Shown: positions 53,413 to 62,611, numbered from the stretch's first letter. The stretch: 64,000 bases of DNA from Solibacillus sp. FSL H8-0538 (GCF_038003525.1 NZ_JBBOPI010000001.1:2595001-2659000); one strand, 5' to 3'. Notes: generated from the letters alone by a model not told the origin. Program-made: numbers and translations.

Positions 53413-54030
53413 CCCTTTATACGCAATTTCCACTAAATTAAGGTTGTCCACTCTAAAATCTGTGCCGTACTGAATGCTACAATACAGCTCGCCAATATCT
53501 TTACCAGGACGAATGATGCCCACTCCAGTAAACGGCTTTCCAATATAAGGTTGGAGTACGTAAAAATTATTTAAATACTGCCGATTAAATGATTCTTCTA
53601 TAAAGCTACGGTCAAATACGATTGCAATATACTGATTATTCTCTGCAACAGTTAATACAGCTACTTGTCCTACAAGTTCTATATTTACAAACTCACCCAT
53701 CACAAGCCGTGTTTCACCGATATCACGAATGGATAGCTGTGAAACGAAACGCTTGCGTAGCTTCGGACCGCGAATCCATTTAAGCTCGTCCAATGTTTGC
53801 TGGTCAAATAAAGCTAGCTGCTCGCCTATCGATTGTTTTTTTGTGCGTGTTATTTTTTTCTCCTTTGGCAATGGCAGGCTTGGATGAACTAATTCGTGTT
53901 CCTTTTGTTCGGCTTGTTGAAAGAGCTTATACGCATCGCGAAGTGCGCGCTGCCGTCGTTCATAATGCAATGTAGCCATGATGTGCACACTTTTCGGTTC
54001 ACGCTCTAAAAGGATTAGCGGAACTTTCAT
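53410..54030 (-). CDS. Hypothetical protein (206 aa)
   Basis: A soluble basic protein with no recognisable domain. The first ~75 residues contain a charged helical segment (Y-E-R-R-Q-R-A-L-R-D-A-Y-K-L-F-Q-Q-A-E-Q-K-E), then a mainly beta-rich C-terminal part (~100-206: I-G-E-T-R-L-V-M-G-E-F-V-N-I-E-L-V-G-Q-V-A-V). GAGGTGATGAC precedes the ATG. It lies downstream of no obvious operon partner. Function unknown. Confidence 0.65.
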   Translation of the reverse strand: MKVPLILLEREPKSVHIMATLHYERRQRALRDAYKLFQQAEQKEHELVHPSLPLPKEKKITRTKKQSIGEQLALFDQQTLDELKWIRGPKLRKRFVSQLSIRDIGETRLVMGEFVNIELVGQVAVLTVAENNQYIAIVFDRSFIEESFNRQYLNNFYVLQPYIGKPFTGVGIIRPGKDIGELYCSIQYGTDFRVDNLNLVEIAYKG

Positions 54031-54160
54031 GTCATCACCTCATTCAATTTTTTTAGTTCTTGGGGTTATGTATGGCATACAATCAATTCCTACAACATTA
54101 TAAAACTTTATCTATATAGTACGTGCTTACTCTCTCATCCAATGTTGTATCATATGCAAA

Positions 54161-54208
54161 AAAACTGTGTAACAACCCTATTTCGAGGATTATTACACAG
54201 TTTTTATT
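54161..54208. terminator. pheT terminator
   Basis: AAAACTGTGTAA pairs with TTACACAGTTTT; T-runs flank it on both strands. It lies ~95 nt beyond the pheT stop. Confidence 0.75.
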
Positions 54209-54299
54209 TTTATAATTACCGTTGTTATACACTACTGTTGTTTTATTAGTAATCGTTACTTCCATAATAGCAACAATGGTATTTAACCTAACCTTATAA

Positions 54300-56708
54300 T
54301 TAGCGTACTTCTGCGCCAGCTTCTGTTAGTGCTTTTAAAACTTTATTATGTGCGGCTACTACTTCTTCGTCTGTTAATGTACGTTCTGGATCGAAGTAAG
54401 TTAATGAGAAGGCTACAGATTTTTTACCTGGTGCCATTTTCTCCCCTTCGTATACGTCGAATACTTTAACGTCTTTAAGCAGTTTTGTGCCTGCGCCTTT
54501 AATAATGCTGACAATTTCACCTGCCGCATGAGTGCGGTCAAGCTCTAATGCGATATCACGCGTCATTACTGGGAAACGTGGAACTGCGTTGTAGTAAAGC
54601 ACTTCTGTCGTTGCGCCTAAAATCGCGTGTAAGTTTAGCTCAGCTACATATGTTTCTTTGACGCCTGCTTTTTTCTGTTCAGCTGGATGAAGTTGGCCGA
54701 TTAAACCAACTTTTTCACCGTCTAGAAGTACGTTTGCCGTGCGTCCTGGGTGTAAGCCGTCGATTAGCGCTTTTTCGTATGATACGCGGCCTGTTAACGC
54801 TAGTTTCGCGAAAACTGCTTCTACGATACCTTTTACTACGAAGAAATCAACGTTTTTCTTCTCGCCCTGCCAAGTATTGTCAATCCATTTACCAGTTAAC
54901 ATAAGTGCTAAATGTTCTTCTTCAAATGGCAGTTCTTCTGCAGTTTGACCAAGGAATACTGAACCCACTTCATAAAGTGCGACAGAGTCTCCTTGACGTG
55001 CTACATTGTACGCAGCTGCTTCCACTAAGTGTGGGATTAAGCTTTGGCGTAATGTTGAACGTTCTTCAGACATTGGCATTAGAAGTTTTGTTGTTTCTTC
55101 TGCTTTTAGAGCAAATTTTTGAGAAGCTTCTGCAGAAGTTAATGAGTACGTCACTGCTTGGTAAAGACCTGCGCCTTCCATAACGTTACGAACGACACGA
55201 CGAGCTGCTTGATACGGTGATAAGCCCCCAACTTGCTCACCTGATTCAGGTAATGTTAACGGAATTTCATCGTAGCCGTACATACGTGCAATTTCTTCCA
55301 CGATGTCCTCCTCGATTTTTATATCTTGACGACGTGTTGGTGCATCTATGATTAATAACCCATTAACTACTTCTACGTCGAATTTTAGACGTCCTAAAAT
55401 AGAAAGCATATCTTCAAGTGAGATTTTCATTCCTAGACGTGTATTGATGAAGTCTGGAGATACGACAACGCGTGCTGGAGTTTTATCTAACTCGTCAACC
55501 AGTACTGTCCCTTCTAGTACTTCCCCACCTGCAAGCTCCACTAATAACTGTGCCGCGCGTTCTGCAGCTGGTAATACACGGTTTGGATCTACGCCTTTTT
55601 CGAAACGTGCAGACGAATCTGAACGTAAGCCAAGGTCTTTTGATGTACGACGAACTGAACTACCTGCGAAATAAGCTGCTTCAATAACAACAGTAGTCGT
55701 TGCATCTGAAACCTCTGATTTTGCCCCACCCATAACACCTGCTACTGCTTCAGGCTCTACACCATTTGTAATTAAGTAGTTATGTGCTTGTAATGTGCGT
55801 TCTGCATCATCTAAAGTGATAATTTTTTCGCCATCACGGGCTGGACGCGTTACAATTTCACCAGTACCTAATTTGTCGTAATCAAATGCATGAAGTGGTT
55901 GGCCGTATTCCATTAAGATGTAGTTTGTAATATCGACTACATTATTATGTGGACGTACGCCAGCCGCCATTAAGTAATGTTGTAACCAAAGTGGAGATTC
56001 AGCTACTTTGACATTTTTAATAACTTTTGCAGCGTATAATGGGTTTGCTTCAGTATCTTCAACACGAAGTTGAAGGACATCTGCTGCTTTTTCAGTTGAA
56101 GCAGTGTATGTGATTTCCGGTAGCTTCACATCTGTTGAAAGAATGGCTGCTACTTCATATGCCACACCTAACATTGATAAAGCATCTGAACGGTTTGGTG
56201 TTAAACCAAGCTCTAAAATTGTATCGCGTAAGCCTAATAATTCAAGTGCATCTGAACCTGGTACACTGTCAGCTGGTAGTACGTAAATACCTTCAGCATA
56301 AGCTTTTGGTACAAGACGACCTTCAACACCTAGCTCTTGTAATGAACAGATCATCCCGTTTGATTCTTGTCCACGAAGTTTTGCTTTTTTAATTTTAATG
56401 CCGCCTGGTAATTTTGCGCCTGGGCGTGCAACGATTACTTTTTGACCCTCATCAACGTTTGGTGCGCCACATACGATTTGTTGTAACTCTTCTTCACCAA
56501 CGTCTACTTGGCAAACATTTAATTTATCTGCTTCTGGGTGTTTTTCTTTTGCTACGACATGTCCGACAACGACATTTGACATGCCATGAGAACGGTCGAT
56601 TATTGCGTCTACTTCAATTCCTGAGCGCGTAATTTTTTCCGCTAACTCTGCAGGAGCTATATTTTGTGTGTCTACATATTGACTAAGCCATTTTAATGAT
56701 ACTAACAT
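54300..56708 (-). CDS. pheT: Phenylalanyl-tRNA synthetase beta subunit
   Basis: The beta chain of the (alpha-beta)2 enzyme carries editing and tRNA-binding functions. The 802-residue protein has the N-terminal M-L-V-S-L-K-W-L domain, an EMAP-like tRNA-binding domain (~45-150), the B3/B4 editing domain (~210-390), B5 (~410-475) and a C-terminal anticodon-binding ferredoxin fold (FDX-ACB, ~710-802; R-F-P-V-M-T-R-D-I-A). The start at 56708 has AAGGAGG 9 nt upstream and gives family length (B. subtilis 804); the longer frame overlaps pheS. It follows pheS by 13 bp and shares its T-box control. Confidence 0.96.
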   Translation of the reverse strand: MLVSLKWLSQYVDTQNIAPAELAEKITRSGIEVDAIIDRSHGMSNVVVGHVVAKEKHPEADKLNVCQVDVGEEELQQIVCGAPNVDEGQKVIVARPGAKLPGGIKIKKAKLRGQESNGMICSLQELGVEGRLVPKAYAEGIYVLPADSVPGSDALELLGLRDTILELGLTPNRSDALSMLGVAYEVAAILSTDVKLPEITYTASTEKAADVLQLRVEDTEANPLYAAKVIKNVKVAESPLWLQHYLMAAGVRPHNNVVDITNYILMEYGQPLHAFDYDKLGTGEIVTRPARDGEKIITLDDAERTLQAHNYLITNGVEPEAVAGVMGGAKSEVSDATTTVVIEAAYFAGSSVRRTSKDLGLRSDSSARFEKGVDPNRVLPAAERAAQLLVELAGGEVLEGTVLVDELDKTPARVVVSPDFINTRLGMKISLEDMLSILGRLKFDVEVVNGLLIIDAPTRRQDIKIEEDIVEEIARMYGYDEIPLTLPESGEQVGGLSPYQAARRVVRNVMEGAGLYQAVTYSLTSAEASQKFALKAEETTKLLMPMSEERSTLRQSLIPHLVEAAAYNVARQGDSVALYEVGSVFLGQTAEELPFEEEHLALMLTGKWIDNTWQGEKKNVDFFVVKGIVEAVFAKLALTGRVSYEKALIDGLHPGRTANVLLDGEKVGLIGQLHPAEQKKAGVKETYVAELNLHAILGATTEVLYYNAVPRFPVMTRDIALELDRTHAAGEIVSIIKGAGTKLLKDVKVFDVYEGEKMAPGKKSVAFSLTYFDPERTLTDEEVVAAHNKVLKALTEAGAEVR

Positions 56709-56721
56709 TGGTTGGTCCTCC

Positions 56722-57759
56722 TTACGCCTCTGTGCGGTGGAATTGTGATAGGAAACGTGTGTCATTTGTATAGAAATGACGGATATCATCCACCCCGTAT
56801 TTTAACATCGCGATACGTTCTGCACCGATACCGAATGCAAAGCCTGACACTTTCTTCGGATCGTAGCCAGCCATTTCAAGTACATTCGGGTGAACCATAC
56901 CAGCACCTAAAATTTCGATCCAGCCAGTTTTCTTACAAACGTTACAGCCTGATCCGCCACATTTGAAGCAAGAAACGTCTACTTCTACAGATGGCTCTGT
57001 GAATGGGAAGAATGATGGACGTAGGCGGATTTCACGTTCTTCACCGAACATTTTCTTCGCTAGTGCATTAAGTGTTCCTTTAAGATCGCTCATGCGGATG
57101 TTTTCGCCGATGACAAGGCCTTCTATTTGCATGAATTGGTGTGAGTGCGTTGCGTCATCTGTATCACGACGGAATACTTTACCTGGGCAGATGATGCGGA
57201 TTGCTTCGCCTTTTTTCGCTTCCATTGTACGGGCTTGTACTGGAGACGTATGTGTTCGAAGTAAGATTTCTTCTGAGATATAGAATGAATCTTGCATATC
57301 ACGTGCCGGGTGACCTTTTGGCAAGTTAAGTGCTTCAAAGTTGTAGTAATCTTTCTCGACTTCTGGACCTTCTGCAATCTCATAACCCATTGCGACGAAT
57401 AAGTCCTCAATTTCTTCGATTACGCGAGTAAGTGGATGACGGTTTCCCGCTTTCACTGTTGCACCTGGTAAAGTTACGTCGATTGACTCATTTTCAAGCT
57501 GTTCAAGGATGGCTTGCTCTTCCAGTGCAGTTACTTTTGTTTCTAGCACAGCTGTTACGTTTTCACGTACTGTGTTGACAAGTGCCCCCATTTTTGGACG
57601 TTCCTCAGCAGATAATTTACCCATACCTTTAAGTAAATCTGTGATTGGTCCTTTTTTACCTAAATAGGCAACGCGGACGTCATTTAGTTCTTTTAGGTCG
57701 CTAGCTGCTTCAATTTTCGCTAACGCTTCTTGTTCTAGTTGCTTTAATTGTTGTTCCAT
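56722..57759 (-). CDS. pheS: Phenylalanyl-tRNA synthetase alpha subunit
   Basis: The catalytic subunit charges tRNA-Phe. The 345-residue protein begins with a coiled-coil arm (~1-85) and continues with the class II core: motif 2 around [11 protein letters not shown] and [26 protein letters not shown], and the C-terminal motif 3 [14 protein letters not shown] (~311-324). It is the first gene of pheST and is preceded by a T-box leader whose attenuator is followed by a copy of the dispersed repeat. Confidence 0.97.
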   Translation of the reverse strand: MEQQLKQLEQEALAKIEAASDLKELNDVRVAYLGKKGPITDLLKGMGKLSAEERPKMGALVNTVRENVTAVLETKVTALEEQAILEQLENESIDVTLPGATVKAGNRHPLTRVIEEIEDLFVAMGYEIAEGPEVEKDYYNFEALNLPKGHPARDMQDSFYISEEILLRTHTSPVQARTMEAKKGEAIRIICPGKVFRRDTDDATHSHQFMQIEGLVIGENIRMSDLKGTLNALAKKMFGEEREIRLRPSFFPFTEPSVEVDVSCFKCGGSGCNVCKKTGWIEILGAGMVHPNVLEMAGYDPKKVSGFAFGIGAERIAMLKYGVDDIRHFYTNDTRFLSQFHRTEA

Positions 57760-57917
57760 TGTTTGAATTCCTCCTTGTAAAAGTGCGTGCAGCCAAAAAA
57801 ATGTTTGTTCATGGGCATTTGCAGGTGATCTCTATCAGTTATGGCGAGTTATCTATCTCGTCAGAAAAGTTATCTATCATTCGCCCACAAAACACAGGCC
57901 AAACACATTGTTTAGGC

Positions 57918-58002
57918 ATTAGAAAGACACATCTCACCCCAAAATAGGGGGAAGATGATGTCCTTTATTATGTGGTTATGGAAGTTATACTTTCTTAACC
58001 AC
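57918..58002. repeat. Terminator-linked repeat inside the pheS leader
   Basis: A full 85-bp copy starting ATTAGAAAGACACATCTCAC and ending TTATACTTTCTTAACCAC. It begins right beyond the U-tract of the T-box terminator, so it is transcribed only when the T-box reads through. It lies ~160 bp before the pheS start codon. Confidence 0.88.
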
Positions 58003-58270
58003 AAAAAACCCCGCCCCTATAAAAGGGACGAGGACGAGTTTCGCGGTACCACCCTAGTTATTGCAACTCGTGCAATCACTTCATTTGAAATAACGACTCT
58101 TCGCCGGCTAACCTTTCATCAGGCGTACTGAATCCCGGTAGCTGCTCGCGGGGTGAACTTCAATATTCATGTTTGTACGCAAGCTTACAGTCAAGGCTCG
58201 CATTCCCTAAAACAAACAATAGAACATCTACTCTTCCCGGTCGATGCATTTTAATCATTATTAATTTACA
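58003..58270 (-). promoter_or_regulatory. T-box riboswitch controlling pheST
   Basis: The minus-strand leader has the T-box core AGGGTGGTACCGCGA (58055-58041), which pairs with the 3' end of uncharged tRNA, and a Rho-independent terminator CCTCGTCCC/GGGGCGGGG followed by TTTTTT (58035-58003). Upstream, stem I contains a GAAGTTCACC specifier segment; the TTC at 58157-58155 is the Phe codon, consistent with the downstream genes. AGAGTAG near 58230 is a stem I motif. Uncharged tRNA-Phe should cause antitermination. Confidence 0.92.
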
Positions 58271-58308
58271 TCTTTCATAGTACGACAGTTTCGTTTTCGT
58301 TTCAAGCG

Positions 58309-59070
58309 TTAACGTACAAATGCATACAGTAAAATCCCAGTAGCAACAGCGACATTTAGTGATTCTGCTTGTCCTAAAAGCGGGATAATGACATTTTGAT
58401 CTGTTTTTGCAAGAAGTTGCGGACTAATACCACTACCTTCATTGCCAACGATTAATGCAAATGCATCACTTGCTTCAATGTCTTTATAAGATACAGACTC
58501 TTCTAATGAAGTACCGTATACTTGCACTCCATCCTCTTGTAGGTTTTCCACCCATTCAAGTAACTCGCCGCGCACTACGGGAATATGGAAGTGAGAGCCT
58601 TGAGCAGAGCGCACTGTTTTTGGATTAAATGCATCCGCACAGCCTTTTCCTAAAATAACAGCATCAATACCTGCAGCATCTGCTGTGCGAATCATCGTGC
58701 CGATATTGCCTGGATCTTGCACGGCATCCACAAGTAACACTTTACGCCAGCCTGCCATTTCAATTTCAGTTGCCATGCGCTGTTTGCAATGTGCAAACAC
58801 ACCTTGAGAGCTTTCTGTTTCTGCAATTTCTTTTGCAACAGCTTCATTTACTTGTACCATTTCTACTTCGTCAATTGCCCAAAGTAAAGGTAGGTCGACA
58901 TCTTCACGTACGATAATTTGTACGATTTGGTCACTATTTTTCAATGCTTCTTCTACTAAATGGAAACCTTCTACGATAAATTCACCTGATTTTTCACGTT
59001 CTTTGCGCGTTGTCACAAGCTTTTTCCAGTGCTTTACTAGAGAATTCTGTGTTGATTCGATTCGTTTCAT
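58309..59070 (-). CDS. ysgA: SpoU/TrmH-family RNA 2'-O-methyltransferase YsgA
   Basis: The 253-residue protein has an N-terminal RNA-binding SpoU substrate domain (S-L-V-K-H-W-K-K-L, F-I-V-E-G-F-H-L-V-E-E-A) and the SPOUT catalytic domain with motif 1 D-A-V-Q-D-P-G-N-I-G-T-M-I-R-T-A-D-A-A-G (~122-141), motif 2 L-I-V-G-N-E-G-S-G-I-S (~205-215) and motif 3 I-P-L-L-G-Q-A-E-S-L-N-V-A-V-A (~229-243). It methylates rRNA or tRNA ribose; the exact site is not inferable. B. subtilis ysgA likewise lies upstream of pheS. Confidence 0.9.
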   Translation of the reverse strand: MKRIESTQNSLVKHWKKLVTTRKEREKSGEFIVEGFHLVEEALKNSDQIVQIIVREDVDLPLLWAIDEVEMVQVNEAVAKEIAETESSQGVFAHCKQRMATEIEMAGWRKVLLVDAVQDPGNIGTMIRTADAAGIDAVILGKGCADAFNPKTVRSAQGSHFHIPVVRGELLEWVENLQEDGVQVYGTSLEESVSYKDIEASDAFALIVGNEGSGISPQLLAKTDQNVIIPLLGQAESLNVAVATGILLYAFVR

Positions 59071-59149
59071 ATTGTTTACGTACCGTCCTTAAATAATTAT
59101 TTCTTTTATTATACTGCATTTTTGACAAAGAATCATTTTACCACGTCAT

Positions 59150-59206
59150 GTTGGAAAAACACAGTTTGTTCAAAATCGAGTGAACCGACTTCTTTTCTCA
59201 TCCACC
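59150..59206. repeat. Terminator-linked repeat, degenerate copy
   Basis: A diverged copy (GTTGGAAAAACACAGTTTG, CAAAATCGAGTGAACCGA, CTCATCCAC) lacking the TTATAC core. It lies between the divergent ysgA and sspI, where no clear terminator follows: an exception to the family's placement. Confidence 0.55.
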
Positions 59207-59295
59207 GAAAAAATCCCCTACTAGTATTTAATGGAATGATATTTTTTCGAAACAAGCTAAATTAAAGGACTTTTTACCCGTATTTCAAATAAAAC

Positions 59296-59325
59296 GAATC
59301 AACTATTTGAAAACAACCTACACTA
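59296..59325 (+). promoter_or_regulatory. Possible sigma-G promoter of sspI
   Basis: GAATC and TACACTA are separated by 18 bp, close in form to forespore promoters (GHATR, 18 bp, CATWWTA) but with mismatches in both boxes. sspI is expected to be forespore-expressed. Confidence 0.35.
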
Positions 59326-59347
59326 TAAAGAAAAAGGAGGTTGCATA

Positions 59348-59557
59348 ATGGATTTTCAAATTCGACAAGCAATTACATCAAATGTTACAGGACAGACTGC
59401 TGAGGAGTTTACGGACATTGTTGCGGATGCCATTGATCGTGGTGAGGAACATTTACTCCCAGGACTTGGAGTATTTTTAGAAAAATGGTGGACGAGCGCT
59501 AGCGATGCAGAACGACAAGCCTTCTCACAAAAATTAGCACAAAATTTCGCTTCGTAA
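59348..59557 (+). CDS. sspI: Small acid-soluble spore protein SspI
   Basis: The 69-residue protein matches SspI: M-D-F-Q-I-R-Q-A-I at the N-terminus, D-A-I-D-R-G-E-E-H-L-L-P-G-L-G-V-F-L-E-K-W-W in the centre. It is a minor spore-core protein made in the forespore. AAAGGAGG lies 8 nt before the ATG. B. subtilis sspI (ysfA) is divergent from ysgA in the same way. It has its own terminator. Confidence 0.93.
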   Translation: MDFQIRQAITSNVTGQTAEEFTDIVADAIDRGEEHLLPGLGVFLEKWWTSASDAERQAFSQKLAQNFAS

Positions 59558-59584
59558 CCGAGCAGCCATTGCTCGGTTTTTTAA
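59556..59584 (+). terminator. sspI terminator
   Basis: AACCGAGCA and TGCTCGGTT stem overlapping the stop codon, followed by TTTTTT. Confidence 0.9.
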
Positions 59585-59637
59585 TTTTCTAAATATTTTC
59601 TCTATGATATAGTTACTCTATACAAGGGGGTTTGAAA

Positions 59638-61011
59638 ATGGCTTACATAGTTGAAGAAATTACTATTTTACTTAAAAAAATATTATCGGAGGAGCAAATT
59701 TCCACAAATTTAACTGTCCGTGAACTGCATGGACGTGATGAATCCTATCATGAACCTGCCCTACCTGATATTGTTGTGTTTCCAAAAACGGCACAGCAAG
59801 TAAGTGACATTTTGAAAGTTGCCAATGCGCACCGAATTCCGGTCGTGCCGTTTGGTGTTGGTTCAAGTCTTGAAGGACATGTAATACCTTATGACCGTGG
59901 AATTACGATTGATTTTAGTGAAATGAATGCCATATTGGAAATTCGAGATGAGGATTTACTTGTTAAAGTGCAGCCTGGTGTGACACGTTCGCAGTTAAAT
60001 AAGGAACTGAAAAAACACGGCTTGTTTTTCTCAGTTGATCCAGGTGCGGATGCAACTTTAGGTGGAATGGCCGCAACGAATGCAAGCGGCACAACTGCTG
60101 TCAAATACGGCGTCATGCGTGACCAGGTTCATGATTTAGAAGTTGTACTGGCAAACGGGGACATTATTCATACGGGGAGCTCTGCAGCAAAATCCTCATC
60201 TGGCCTACATTTGAATGGTCTATTTGTTGGCTCTGAAGGAATATTAGGCTGTATTACGGAACTCACATTGCGCGTTTACGGGATACCAGAGTTTGAAGTA
60301 GCGGGCCGCGCTATATTTGCATCAAATGAGGCTGCTATACAAGCAGTCGTAGCGATTACACAAGCAGGCATTCCAATCGGCCGCGTAGAGCTCGTTGATA
60401 GCGCATCAGTTCATCAGGTAAACGCTTATAGCGAAACGAACTATCCAGAGCGTCCAACCCTATTTGTTGAATTCCACGGCAATGAGGCTGGTCTTGCGCA
60501 AGATATTGAATTTGCGACAGAAATTTTCAATGATTTCGGCTGTGAGGATATCCAGTTTGAAAAGGATACAGCTGCGCGAAATAAGTTATGGGAGGGGCGC
60601 CATCACTTAGCCTATGCATATATTCATAGTTTCCCGAGTAAAAAGCTAATGAGTACCGACGTCTGTGTACCGATTTCACAACTTGCATCTTCCATTGATT
60701 TTGCTCGTGTAGAAATGGATCAGCTTGGTCTAGATGGCGGCATTGTTGGGCATGTGGGCGATGGCAATTTTCACGCGCTCTTAATGATTAATATGAAAGA
60801 CCCCGAGGAAATAGCGAAATCCATTGCTTATAATGAAAAATTAGTAAAGTTCGCCATTGCGCGCGGTGGCACTTGTACAGGGGAGCATGGCGTTGGTGTC
60901 GGCAAACGCAAATATCAAGTACAGGAACATGGTGCAGCACTTGATGTCATGAAGGCTATTAAAGCAACACTTGACCCGAACAATATTATGAATCCGAATA
61001 AGCTTCTATAA
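59638..61011 (+). CDS. glcD: GlcD-like FAD-linked oxidase (glycolate/lactate oxidase type)
   Basis: The 457-residue VAO/PCMH-family flavoprotein oxidises 2-hydroxy acids such as glycolate or D-lactate. The FAD domain shows V-V-P-F-G-V-G-S-S-L-E-G-H (~69-81), P-G-A-D-A-T-L-G-G-M-A-A-T-N-A-S-G (~139-155) and G-L-F-V-G-S-E-G-I-L-G (~195-205). The C-terminal domain has G-H-V-G-D-G-N-F-H (~367-375) and G-T-C-T-G-E-H-G-V-G (~412-421). The ATG at 59638 is chosen for AAGGGGG 7 nt upstream. B. subtilis has glcD followed by glcF nearby; here no glcF follows. Confidence 0.9.
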   Translation: MAYIVEEITILLKKILSEEQISTNLTVRELHGRDESYHEPALPDIVVFPKTAQQVSDILKVANAHRIPVVPFGVGSSLEGHVIPYDRGITIDFSEMNAILEIRDEDLLVKVQPGVTRSQLNKELKKHGLFFSVDPGADATLGGMAATNASGTTAVKYGVMRDQVHDLEVVLANGDIIHTGSSAAKSSSGLHLNGLFVGSEGILGCITELTLRVYGIPEFEVAGRAIFASNEAAIQAVVAITQAGIPIGRVELVDSASVHQVNAYSETNYPERPTLFVEFHGNEAGLAQDIEFATEIFNDFGCEDIQFEKDTAARNKLWEGRHHLAYAYIHSFPSKKLMSTDVCVPISQLASSIDFARVEMDQLGLDGGIVGHVGDGNFHALLMINMKDPEEIAKSIAYNEKLVKFAIARGGTCTGEHGVGVGKRKYQVQEHGAALDVMKAIKATLDPNNIMNPNKLL

Positions 61012-61068
61012 TTAGAAAGACACATTTTTCCCCAATAGTGTGCGAGATGCGGTTCATTCTTAACTACT
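61011..61068. repeat. Terminator-linked repeat, shortened copy after glcD
   Basis: Starts ATTAGAAAGACACATTTTTC overlapping the last base of the glcD stop and ends CATTCTTAACTAC. It lies upstream, not downstream, of a terminator with respect to the plus-strand gene, unlike the copies linked to minus-strand genes. The TTATAC core is missing. Confidence 0.7.
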
Positions 61069-61072
61069 AAAC

Positions 61073-61110
61073 AAAGCGGTCCATCAGATGGTTTGATGAA
61101 ACCGCTTTTT
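61073..61110 (+). terminator. glcD terminator
   Basis: AAAGCGGT...ACCGCTTT stem with an inner CATCA/GATG helix, followed by TTTTTG. Confidence 0.85.
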
Positions 61111-61263
61111 GTTCATTTCATTTCCACATGTTCAATCTAATATTTATACACTTACCCACCGTCAATTGGAATGGCCGACGTAATTTTAGGTGCGCTTGCT
61201 GGGGCAATTGAAATTATCGGTACGCCATATAGCGCAGGGTTTGGCACTGCTTGTTTTTTTGAT

Positions 61264-61380
61264 TTTAGTGCGTTCAGCTTGGTCTTTAGTGCGTTCGCGA
61301 CCCTCTTTAGTTCGTTCAGCAGCGTGTTTAGTTTGTTCACACCTGCAATTATGCGGATACCATTTTTTAGTGTGTTCAGC
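61264..61380. repeat. 21-bp imperfect tandem repeat
   Basis: Units of the form TTTAGTGCGTTCAGC plus 6 variable bases start at 61264, 61285, 61306 and 61327 with an exact 21-bp period; a further unit starts at 61366 after a 39-bp step. On the minus strand this would encode heptads E-R-T-K-x-x-x, within an open frame of 100 codons (61186-61488) that lacks a convincing ribosome site. Surrounding 61111-61645 holds no other recognised gene. Confidence 0.7.
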
Positions 61381-61645
61381 AGCCCACTCAGTACCCTCAC
61401 CAATCTCTTCCCAACAATAAAAAGAACAACCCAGCGTCTCCCAGGTTGTTCTCATATGTAGTGATGAGGCTATCCATCTTGACAACATTCATCACATTTG
61501 TAGTATATTCATGCATTGCAGCGTCTCCCGCACATCCATGAATAAGAACTACACCAATGCCTATTCGCCACGTCCTGCTTCCAGACATTGGGTATTTCAC
61601 AAAATGAAGGCCGCTACCCGCGAACCCAGCATTTATTAATTGGTA

Positions 61646-62611
61646 TTAAGCAAGCACAGATGCTAGTACTGCTTTTTGAGCATGAAGTCTATTTTCAGCT
61701 TGTTCGAAAATGTAAGAATTAGGTCCATCAATAACTGATGTTGCCACTTCTTCCTCACGATGAGCTGGTAAGCAGTGCAGGAACATATAATCTGGCTTCG
61801 CATGCGTAACTAACTCTTCGTTAATTTGGTAACCCGCGAAGTCTTTTAAGCGTTGTGCCGTTTCTTCCTCTTGACCCATTGACGTCCAAACATCTGCATA
61901 TACTGCATCAGCATCTTTCACCGCAAGTACTGGATCGTTTGTTACGTATACTGTACTACCATTTGTTACTGCAATTGCTTTTGCTTTTTCGATAATTTCT
62001 AAGTCGCATTCGTAGCCAACTGGTGTAGCCACTACTACGTCCATTCCTACATGGGCTGCCGCAACAACTAAAGCATGCGCTACATTATTACCGTCACCTA
62101 CGTAAGCAAGTTTCAAACCTTTTAACTCACCTTTATTTTCAGCAATTGTTTCAATGTCTGCAAGTGCTTGGCATGGATGATCAATATCTGTTAATCCGTT
62201 AATAACAGGAATTGTCGCGTACGCAGCAAGTTCTTTTACCATCTCATGAGAGTTTGCGCGAATCATGATCCCGTCTAAATAGCCTGATAACACACGACCT
62301 GTATCTGAAATCGGCTCGCCTCGACCAATTTGCATATCGCGTGCATTCATAAACATGCCGTAGCCACCTAGCTGTTGCATGCCTACTTCAAACGATACGC
62401 GCGTACGTGTTGAACTTTTTTCAAAAATCATGCCTAGTGTTTTACCTTCTAACAAACGAGGACATTTGCCTGCTTTTGTAATTGTTTTTAATTGAGTCGC
62501 TAATTTTATTAAGTCTTGAACTTCTTCACTTGTATAGTCAAGTAATGTTAGTAAGTCTTTGCCCTTAAGACTTGTTACTAACTTCAGTTGTACTTCCTCT
62601 AACAGTTTCAT
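61646..62611 (-). CDS. argF: Ornithine carbamoyltransferase
   Basis: The enzyme makes citrulline from ornithine and carbamoyl phosphate in arginine synthesis. The 321-residue protein has the carbamoyl-phosphate motif S-S-T-R-T-R (~66-71), D-H-P-C-Q-A (~144-149), the nucleotide-like segment Y-V-G-D-G-N-N-V-A (~169-177) and H-C-L-P-A-H-R (~283-289). AAAGGAG lies 9 nt before the ATG. Here argF is a single gene, away from other arg genes. ArgR-type sites may lie in the AT-rich 62640-62700 region, but none is convincing by eye. Confidence 0.95.
   Translation of the reverse strand: MKLLEEVQLKLVTSLKGKDLLTLLDYTSEEVQDLIKLATQLKTITKAGKCPRLLEGKTLGMIFEKSSTRTRVSFEVGMQQLGGYGMFMNARDMQIGRGEPISDTGRVLSGYLDGIMIRANSHEMVKELAAYATIPVINGLTDIDHPCQALADIETIAENKGELKGLKLAYVGDGNNVAHALVVAAAHVGMDVVVATPVGYECDLEIIEKAKAIAVTNGSTVYVTNDPVLAVKDADAVYADVWTSMGQEEETAQRLKDFAGYQINEELVTHAKPDYMFLHCLPAHREEEVATSVIDGPNSYIFEQAENRLHAQKAVLASVLA

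Noticed and set aside
61186-61488. 100-codon minus-strand ORF encoding E-R-T-K heptads
   Set aside because: Open frame is explained by the 21-bp tandem repeat; no convincing start signal. Kept as a repeat, not as a gene.
61397-61600. Minus-strand frame with GIGVVLIHG, resembling the oxyanion-hole segment of an alpha/beta hydrolase
   Set aside because: Only a short stretch resembles the family, the following residues do not, and no ribosome site is present. It may be a relic but cannot be supported.
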